Shown here: positions 14,422-20,886 of the stretch, one piece after another
Position numbering within the stretch: position 1 is the first letter of the stretch
Layout of the letters: each line of letters starts with the position of its first letter
IMG/VR virus record: IMGVR_UViG_3300044974_000320
Location: 1-23,666 of that record
DNA length: 23,666 bases
Origin: a virus
Strand: one strand, 5' to 3'
Notes under the pieces: generated by a model
Seen by the model: the letters and a program-made list of their open reading frames with translations, nothing else
What the model was told of the DNA's origin: nothing
Databases searched by the model: none
Translations under genes and position numbers: made by a program

Positions 14422-14454
14422 AAAAAGGTGTCGAATATGACACCTTTTTTTTTT
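14420..14454. terminator. Strong bidirectional intrinsic terminator
   Basis: AAAAAAGGTGTC (14421-14432) pairs perfectly with GACACCTTTTTT (14439-14450) around a 6-base loop, with an A-run before and a T-run to 14454 after. It ends the plus-strand 123-aa gene and, read on the minus strand, the convergent DNA polymerase gene; it touches both stop codons. Confidence 0.9.
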
Positions 14455-17278
14455 AGTTAATAAACTCCTCCCATCCTTCAGATGCTAAATCATAAATATA
14501 ATCAGGACTCATTCCTCTTTTTTCCCAATATTTAATTTCACCCTCACTAATATCTAACACATCTTCTTTTAATCTATCTTGGTCACCCTCTTTAAATGGG
14601 ACACCATTTATAAGTTCAGATTGTTCTTTAGTAAAGAATCCTCTATCTTCAGGATTAGTTACAATTAATTGTTCTCTAACTTCTTCTTTAAACACAACCA
14701 ATAAAGGTCCAATTCTTTTATTAAATGTTGCAATCGCTCTCGCTACATTATAATCACCCCTCATATCCGGATTGTTTTCAATTTCGGTTTGGTCTAACAT
14801 ATAACAATTAAGTTGTATTGTTGAGGTTGACTTATCTTCAGGTTCTACACCATTTACTGATGTAAATAAATCCAATTCTTTTTTAGTGTAGTTGTTTTTA
14901 GTAATTTTTTGAACATCCCCATGTGAAGCCTTAATTCCATTATTAACATAACTAATAACATCACCTAACGATACTTTTAAATCGTGTTTAATAGCCAATT
15001 CCATATGAGCCATTCTACTCATCAATGAACCTGCTTTAGTTTTTTGTGTACAACGTTTTTTATAATCGTCAATTGATAACTTAACTTTTGCTCTTTGAGC
15101 AATTTTCATAAGAGGAATATCTTTATCATAAATTCTTTGTAAGTATTCATAATACCACTCAATAAATTCTTGTCCTTTACCTTCCAATAGTAATTTTACA
15201 CCTTTATCTAAAAAGTCCTCGATATATAATGGAAGTTTTTTAGATTTAATAGTATTACCAGTAAGTTTAATTTTACCACTCGCCTCCATAACGGCATAGT
15301 TCTTACGAGCCAAATTAATACAAGATGGCCAAGTACCATCAGTATCCAACGCCATTTCACCTCTCATAAAAAGGTCATTAAATTCTGCAACGTCGGCATC
15401 ATCACCGGTGTATTCTTTACCCTCTTTAACTTTCCAATTCAATCCTTTACCAATGTAACGTCTATTCTCCCATCCTTCAGGTTTAGAGAAGTTGACACCA
15501 TCGGTATCCATAACCAAAGGTGTATATCCTTTCTTCATAAAGAACTTAATCATCTGACGAAGATATTGTCTTCCGGTACAAGTAATCTGTTCCCCCATAA
15601 ACATATCACCCCATTCATAAACGTGTGGTGCGGATAACGCCCCAAACATCGAGTTAATGAATATCTTAATAGGTAATTGTTTTCGGTCATATGATAAGGA
15701 CTTTTTACGGTCAGTTTCATAGAACTCACCCGCCAAGTTTTTATACATAATACGAGCGTTACGGAAGTAAGCTAACATACCTTTCATTCCACCCATAACA
15801 TCACACTCGGGAAACACATCGTGAACCAACTGAATAGATGGGTATAGAGACGAGTAGTCAAGTTTAAGTACATTGGTAGAGTAACCAACTTTAAGTAGTC
15901 GTGAAAGACCTCCTACGAAGTCAGTCTTGTCTTCTTTTTGTGGGATTGCAAGTTTGTTCTTATAAGACCAAGCCAACATAATCATTCTCCACAGAGTTGC
16001 GGTTCCCATTGTGGAAACTCTTTCATATGTTGTTGGTACCATAGATGCTAATAGAAACGTTCCTTGGTTGAATTCATCATCCACTGTTAACGTTTCTTCC
16101 AAGTCATCGTCAAGATATCTCTCAACAATATTATCACCGGTTACTTTAATGTATTTTCCCGGGAATCTTGTATCTAAATTATTAAACTCAGGATTATCCG
16201 CTTTCTTATATTTTCCATTCTCGACATTTAACCAATATTCCTCTTTTTTGGCATACATCGGACCAATATCTAAATGGTCAATATAAACTCGGTCAGGTGC
16301 CTCAGCTTTAATATATTGTGTAATGTACTTTAACCCTGCAGATTTAATACTTGAATTAATTGCTTGTGCTCTACGAACAGAGTGAATAATGTCGATAATG
16401 TTATAACCCCATAATTGAGTTTGAGAATATCTCTCAACCTCGTTCGCAAGTTTTAACATCCCATCTTTTTGTCCGATAGGTCTTGCAGGATTTAAAGATT
16501 TTGCAATCTTTTTGATATCCAAGTTAAGTGCTTTACATCTTTCAAATATCCAAAACCAGTCGAAGTTTGCTGAGTTATACCCACCAATAATTGAAGGTTT
16601 AAGTTCATCAATAATTCTAAAGAATTCTACCAAACCTCTACGTTCTTGGTCTTCGTCCGCACACTCAATAACTTTTTGGTATCCTTTATTAGTTTTGATT
16701 CCAATCATAAATATACGGCCATCTTTAGGTTCTAAAGCAGTCGTCTCCAAGTCAAATCCGAGTCTAGTTATGTCGTTATACTCTTCATATCCTTTGAATA
16801 ATCTTTTCTCTCTTGAAATAAGGAATTGTTCTACCGGTGGAAGTACCGTTAATTTACCTTTTGTTTTTTCACCCCAAGGGTCTACACCACCCTCTTTAAA
16901 AAACTGAATGAGTGAACGATAACCTTTCATTGATTTAACCATAAATTTAAGACCTTTTTCTAATCTTTCATTACCTTTGGTTTCTAACTTATCAATGATG
17001 ATTCCGTGTTTTTTCATCGCCTCTTTTTGTTGGTCTTTAGATTTTGAATAAAAATTCAAATCTCTTAAGTCTCCAACCCAAGCAAATGCCGTAAATGTGT
17101 CTTTTTTGATTATCTTTCCCTGACCAGGGATTTCTTTAATTTTGTAGATTGCATCGGTGACGTAATCATACTCGATAGCAACTATGTGCTCTTCGGGGTC
17201 GTTTCCTTCAAGGAACGCCTTAATTTCTTCTTGTGTTACCATTTTATATTTTTTAGAATGACATATTGGCTCTGACAT
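14453..17278 (-). CDS. Family B DNA polymerase with 3'-5' exonuclease
   Basis: A 941-aa replicative polymerase. Exonuclease motifs: Exo I FDLET (D176, E178), Exo II in GGYNSANFDW, and a likely Exo III in RYLDDDLEET. Polymerase motifs: A in LDYSSLYPSI (D474), B in PIKIFINSMFG (N542), C in VMDTDG (D591, D593), and a later KNYAVMEASGKIKLTG segment matching the KKRY region. Motif C has DTDG where most family members have DTDS. Length is close to T4 gp43 (about 900 aa). The start at ATG 17278 (MSEPICHSKK) is preceded by ACAAGACAAACCTGACTT; an ATG 12 codons later (MVTQEE) is an alternative. A promoter-like motif lies at 17299-17309 and a short hairpin spans the start codon. It shares a terminator with the convergent 123-aa gene. 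Confidence 0.96.
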   Translation of the reverse strand: MSEPICHSKKYKMVTQEEIKAFLEGNDPEEHIVAIEYDYVTDAIYKIKEIPGQGKIIKKDTFTAFAWVGDLRDLNFYSKSKDQQKEAMKKHGIIIDKLETKGNERLEKGLKFMVKSMKGYRSLIQFFKEGGVDPWGEKTKGKLTVLPPVEQFLISREKRLFKGYEEYNDITRLGFDLETTALEPKDGRIFMIGIKTNKGYQKVIECADEDQERRGLVEFFRIIDELKPSIIGGYNSANFDWFWIFERCKALNLDIKKIAKSLNPARPIGQKDGMLKLANEVERYSQTQLWGYNIIDIIHSVRRAQAINSSIKSAGLKYITQYIKAEAPDRVYIDHLDIGPMYAKKEEYWLNVENGKYKKADNPEFNNLDTRFPGKYIKVTGDNIVERYLDDDLEETLTVDDEFNQGTFLLASMVPTTYERVSTMGTATLWRMIMLAWSYKNKLAIPQKEDKTDFVGGLSRLLKVGYSTNVLKLDYSSLYPSIQLVHDVFPECDVMGGMKGMLAYFRNARIMYKNLAGEFYETDRKKSLSYDRKQLPIKIFINSMFGALSAPHVYEWGDMFMGEQITCTGRQYLRQMIKFFMKKGYTPLVMDTDGVNFSKPEGWENRRYIGKGLNWKVKEGKEYTGDDADVAEFNDLFMRGEMALDTDGTWPSCINLARKNYAVMEASGKIKLTGNTIKSKKLPLYIEDFLDKGVKLLLEGKGQEFIEWYYEYLQRIYDKDIPLMKIAQRAKVKLSIDDYKKRCTQKTKAGSLMSRMAHMELAIKHDLKVSLGDVISYVNNGIKASHGDVQKITKNNYTKKELDLFTSVNGVEPEDKSTSTIQLNCYMLDQTEIENNPDMRGDYNVARAIATFNKRIGPLLVVFKEEVREQLIVTNPEDRGFFTKEQSELINGVPFKEGDQDRLKEDVLDISEGEIKYWEKRGMSPDYIYDLASEGWEEFIN

Positions 17279-17285
17279 AAGTCAG
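17272..17285 (-). promoter_or_regulatory. Short hairpin over the polymerase start codon
   Basis: On the minus strand CTGAC and GTCAG pair around a TTAT tetraloop, and the ATG straddles loop and stem. T4-type polymerases bind a hairpin at their own translation start. This 5-bp stem could be an analogous operator, but it may be chance. Confidence 0.35.
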
Positions 17286-17298
17286 GTTTGTCTTGTTT

Positions 17299-17309
17299 CT
17301 ATAAATATA
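17299..17309 (-). promoter_or_regulatory. Promoter-like motif before the DNA polymerase gene
   Basis: The minus strand reads TATATTTATAG followed by AAACAAGACAAACC, 20 bases before the ATG. It differs from the common motif only in its last base. Confidence 0.4.
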
Positions 17310-17339
17310 AAAGATAATAATTAATAAATCAATTTTAGA

Positions 17340-18185
17340 TTAATGACATGGAAGTAAATTATTAAAATTAACAATTCCGGTGATTATAGAATTAAAAACG
17401 GTAATTACTTGATATCCGTTTATTTGAGTAACATAACTACCATCATTAATCAATGAAATTGTTTGCCCATTAGGGTCACTATAAATTGTTCCACCTATTT
17501 GTAATGGGGTATACATATAATAATTCTCACCACCAATAATATAAAAAGGAGGTGCTAACACATAATCTTCAACAATACATTTAATTAGTTGAGGACCATC
17601 AGCAATAAAATCTATAAATAAATGACCAATATCATCATAAATGCCTGAACCCATATTAACTTCAGATAATACAGGAATTGTTGTTGTTGTGGTTGTAGTA
17701 TGATTAATTGTGGTAGTAGTTGTAGTACAAGGACAACATTCTGTAGTTGTTGTTGTAGTATAAGGTCCATTAATACAACAAGGGAATGTAGACACATAAC
17801 AACTATCGTAAACTAAATCATCCGCAATAAACGAATCTTGAACATTAATAAATAATTCTTCACGTATTGGTAATATAAGAACACCGTCAGAATTTCTTAA
17901 CATAAATTGACCGGCATAACGTCCAACTCTATTAGTATCTCTTGGAGTAAATTGATAATATATGTAATATTCAGGACCGGCGTTCAAGTCAACAAAAGTT
18001 TTTTCAACAAACCCTGCAGGTCTTGAACTTATTTTTGGAATACCCGTTTCTACGTCAACCATTGAGAAGAAAATGGCAGATTCTTCAATCATATCCATAA
18101 ACTTATTATAGTCACTTCTCCCGTCTTTAACTACTTGTAACTTTAATACCGGTAAGGTTGCGTTTTTCTTTATAAAAAAATCCAT
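17340..18185 (-). CDS. Thr-rich, Cys-containing virion-type protein
   Basis: A 281-aa protein in three parts. Residues 1-135 look like a beta-sandwich of baseplate or upper-fibre type (MDFFIKKNATLPVLKLQVV, later YYIYYQFTPRDTNRVGRYAGQF). Residues 143-169 are a Thr tract broken by ECCPC and INH. Residues about 170-281 are a second beta-rich domain ending LLPCH. A Cys pair also precedes the tract (TFPCCINGPY). The N-terminal domain vaguely recalls the BppU-type baseplate fold, but this is a weak guess. The Thr tract is like the one in the sheath, suggesting the same kind of exposed linker. A promoter-like TATTTATAA (18199-18207) and AAAAACAATAG leader precede the ATG. It is likely surface-exposed on the virion; its role is unproven. 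Confidence 0.65.
   Translation of the reverse strand: MDFFIKKNATLPVLKLQVVKDGRSDYNKFMDMIEESAIFFSMVDVETGIPKISSRPAGFVEKTFVDLNAGPEYYIYYQFTPRDTNRVGRYAGQFMLRNSDGVLILPIREELFINVQDSFIADDLVYDSCYVSTFPCCINGPYTTTTTTECCPCTTTTTTINHTTTTTTTIPVLSEVNMGSGIYDDIGHLFIDFIADGPQLIKCIVEDYVLAPPFYIIGGENYYMYTPLQIGGTIYSDPNGQTISLINDGSYVTQINGYQVITVFNSIITGIVNFNNLLPCH
17679..17759 (-). repeat. Thr-codon tract in the 281-aa gene
   Basis: Twenty-seven codons encoding six, six and seven consecutive Thr residues separated by ECCPC and INH, mostly ACA and ACT codons. This is a degenerate trinucleotide repeat parallel to the tract in the sheath gene (5431-5517). Confidence 0.85.
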
Positions 18186-18198
18186 CTATTGTTTTTAT

Positions 18199-18207
18199 TT
18201 ATAAATA
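18199..18207 (-). promoter_or_regulatory. Promoter-like motif before the 281-aa gene
   Basis: The minus strand reads TATTTATAA continuing into ATAAAAACAATAG and the ATG. The extended sequence also contains TATAAATA, the exact T4 late promoter core. Confidence 0.55.
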
Positions 18208-18231
18208 CTTTACTTTCCAAAAATAAACAAA

Positions 18232-19914
18232 TTAACTTTCTTTTCTTAACGAACCATCATAATGGTCAAATCTATTATGTTCAGTTGGTGTTAATAATAG
18301 TAGTCCCGGTTTAATGTTACCTATAACAGTTTCTTGATAAACATATGACATAATTGTTTGTTCAAATGGGTGAGCCCATCTTGTATCTAAAAAACATTTA
18401 TAGTTACCTTCTCTACTAACAACAATTGGCCAATTACATACGTAAATTTCACCTGTCACATATGGTAAACCATTATATGATTTAATATTTTTAAATTTTG
18501 TTTTAGGTGAATTAGGTTCTAAACCATGTTCAGGTAATCTCGGATTATCGGGCCAATGTCTTTGTCTAAAATCTTGTGGAACATTATACCAACTCCATTG
18601 AGTTCCATTGTCACCAAAAAATTCAGTAAAATTAAGTTTTAAAAAATCAAAATTTTCTTTTTTTACTATTTCTAAAGATTTTTTATATAAATTGGATACC
18701 CATCTATTAAACCCATTTTTACATGTTTCAATTTTGTTAGGATAAAAAGCCATATCATCTTCAAACCAAAAATAATAATCGTGATTTGTTTTATCAAAGT
18801 GGTCAGCAACAAAGATACGTCCACCAACTATACCAATATTATCTTTCTTAATATGTTCAAACCCATACTGTTCACATAACTCAATATATCTTGGAGTTGT
18901 TGATAAATCGGTCGAATTATTCAATAAATATTTTTTAGGTTTTTCAACAAAATCTTTATCATAATCCAACATAGATTGAATTAACACTTCAAATTGTTTT
19001 GGAGAATTAAAAGTTATCACATATAAACCAACATTATCTGTATTGATTTGAGGTTTATTTATTAGAATAAAATCTTTTGTGTATTTTTTTAATTCTTCAA
19101 AGAAAGGCCAAACTAACCCATTACCCTCAATTTCAAATCTATGGATTAAATCTTTATATCTATAAGAAAGTATTGTGAATAAACATTCGTCAGCACCCAT
19201 TAAACCTTCTTTTAACGTATCGTGCATTACTGAATAATAATATTCATTCATTCTGTGAATGTTATCTTTACTTCCACCAAAAAATCCGCCTCGACACACA
19301 TAACTAACGTAATCGGTATTACAGTAACGAGCCATAGATTTTCTTTCAAATCCATGAATCTCTTCACTACCATCATAAGGATATGATATTTGAATAAATT
19401 TATTATTGTTAAAACGAACATAATTTTCTAAATTATCCAAAACATTGTCATGAGTAAAATAACCTCGATTAACAGTATTAGTTAATCCACCATCAACCCA
19501 AAAGAAATAATCACTATTAAATGGATTAACAATCGCTGAATCATTTAACATAAAAAATTTGGTAAACATCATTGGATTATAATACTTTAATCCGGCTTGA
19601 GGAGATTCGGATAACCATCCCGCAAAATTTCTCCAATTATCTTGTGACCTAATTTTTTCAATATCGTCAAAAAAAGGATTCCAAGATTCAAAATCCTCAA
19701 CATTTTTAATAAAAATTTTAGTAGGTTTATTACCTCTAATTTTTAATACTTCATCTTCTAATTCTTGGGGAATCCAAATACACATTTGAGCATTTGTCTC
19801 TAACATTTCAAAAAACTTTGTCTTGTAATTTGAAAAATCTCTTTTTCCCCACCCATCAAGATTACCTCGACCTAAATCCCAAAGACCGGTCACTATTGTC
19901 ACATTATTATTCAT
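18232..19914 (-). CDS. Two-domain glycosyltransferase (HtrL/YibB-like plus GT-A)
   Basis: A 560-aa cytoplasmic protein with two enzyme-like domains. Residues 1-290 resemble the HtrL/YibB family: IVTGLWDLGRG near the start, a YYNPMMFTKFFML segment, and NPFNSDYFFWVDGG carrying a D-x-G metal-type motif. Residues about 295-560 look like a GT-A glycosyltransferase with VGLYVITFNSPKQFEVLIQ, and FWFEDDMAFY providing the acidic D-x-D-like site. It lies four bases after the 319-aa gene's stop, on the same strand, and there is no promoter motif between the three transferase genes, so they form one operon entering from beyond the window. The leader has no Shine-Dalgarno. Sugar donor and acceptor are unknown: host surface glycan, virion protein or DNA are all possible. 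Confidence 0.8.
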   Translation of the reverse strand: MNNNVTIVTGLWDLGRGNLDGWGKRDFSNYKTKFFEMLETNAQMCIWIPQELEDEVLKIRGNKPTKIFIKNVEDFESWNPFFDDIEKIRSQDNWRNFAGWLSESPQAGLKYYNPMMFTKFFMLNDSAIVNPFNSDYFFWVDGGLTNTVNRGYFTHDNVLDNLENYVRFNNNKFIQISYPYDGSEEIHGFERKSMARYCNTDYVSYVCRGGFFGGSKDNIHRMNEYYYSVMHDTLKEGLMGADECLFTILSYRYKDLIHRFEIEGNGLVWPFFEELKKYTKDFILINKPQINTDNVGLYVITFNSPKQFEVLIQSMLDYDKDFVEKPKKYLLNNSTDLSTTPRYIELCEQYGFEHIKKDNIGIVGGRIFVADHFDKTNHDYYFWFEDDMAFYPNKIETCKNGFNRWVSNLYKKSLEIVKKENFDFLKLNFTEFFGDNGTQWSWYNVPQDFRQRHWPDNPRLPEHGLEPNSPKTKFKNIKSYNGLPYVTGEIYVCNWPIVVSREGNYKCFLDTRWAHPFEQTIMSYVYQETVIGNIKPGLLLLTPTEHNRFDHYDGSLRKES

Positions 19915-19917
19915 ATA

Positions 19918-20877
19918 TTAAAATTTAAAATTAAATGTTTCGCCCTCATGAAGACCTATATTATATTTTTTATTTAAATTAGATTTAGGTGAAAAGTTAA
20001 CCATTAAAAATTTTTTAACCATCGGTACTGAATCACCACCCATAGTCAAATTATTTACATTAAAATTAAATTGTAAGTTATTTTCTTTTATTAATAATTC
20101 TTTTACAATGTCAGTGACATCATTACCTATATTTAAATTTGAATTTGAATACCCTTCATCTATTTGAAATTTAGGTGTCCCATAAAATGCTTTATGTAAT
20201 ACTATTTTATCTCCTGAATATTTTTTTTCTGATTTATACCAATCCTCACTAATATTTGTCAAATATGGATTATAATTAAACTTAAACCACTCATAATTTT
20301 TAACATTTTGAGAACCTTTATTTAACCAATCTTCATAAGCCCATCTTCCCCAAAGACCAACCGGTTCAGTTTTTTTAATATGGTTTGATTGTGACCACCA
20401 AAAATTACCCCAATACCAATTATTATTACAAGTTACACCAACATTATCATATTCATTTAGTAAGTTAACACATTCCTCCCATTTATCAATTACAAAATAC
20501 TCTAAACATTCTCTCCATGATTTAATATTTTCAATTTTTTCTTCAGATATTGTTTTATTGTAATAATCGTCATAATTATTACTTACACCTTTTGAATGAA
20601 AATAAAATATTTTGGTATTGTGATTTAAAGCTAATTCTCTAACTTTTTTAATTCCCGGGTATTCAGCGTTATTGTCTGTAAAATATTGAATATTTAATTT
20701 TGGATAATCTAACACAGTATCCTCAAATTCGGATTTTTCTGTTTTATCTAAATTAACAGTAACTTCTATTATATCCGCAGAATCGTAAAGTCCCGAAGAT
20801 TTTAATCTATTTAATTGTTCCTTAACAATTTCTTTCCAGTTACCAACCAGATAACAATGGTAAACAACACTTATCAT
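19918..20877 (-). CDS. Glycosyltransferase-like protein
   Basis: A 319-aa protein that starts MISVVYHCYLVGNWKEIV. Characteristic segments are KIFYFHSKGVSN (about 89-100), SWRECLEYFVIDKWEECV (about 119-136), YDNVGVTCNNNWYWGNFWW (about 143-161) and a WAYEDWL segment. This combination matches a family of capsular or viral glycosyltransferase-like proteins that I recall with an FH(T/S)KG motif. No classical D-x-D site is obvious, so catalysis is not certain. The C-terminal 70 residues form a separate polar domain (NNLQFNFNVNNLTMGGDS) of a kind often added for binding. It lies between the two larger transferase genes with nine-base and three-base gaps, in one operon. Confidence 0.75.
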   Translation of the reverse strand: MISVVYHCYLVGNWKEIVKEQLNRLKSSGLYDSADIIEVTVNLDKTEKSEFEDTVLDYPKLNIQYFTDNNAEYPGIKKVRELALNHNTKIFYFHSKGVSNNYDDYYNKTISEEKIENIKSWRECLEYFVIDKWEECVNLLNEYDNVGVTCNNNWYWGNFWWSQSNHIKKTEPVGLWGRWAYEDWLNKGSQNVKNYEWFKFNYNPYLTNISEDWYKSEKKYSGDKIVLHKAFYGTPKFQIDEGYSNSNLNIGNDVTDIVKELLIKENNLQFNFNVNNLTMGGDSVPMVKKFLMVNFSPKSNLNKKYNIGLHEGETFNFKF

Positions 20878-20886
20878 ATTTTTTTA

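Noticed and set aside
16011-16907. Plus-strand open frames over the DNA polymerase gene
   Set aside because: They lie opposite the exonuclease domain of a well-supported gene; composition reflects the antisense of conserved codons.
17612-17797. Alternate-frame reading through the Thr tract of the 281-aa gene
   Set aside because: A Leu/Gln-rich product of reading the ACA/ACT repeat out of frame; no start context.
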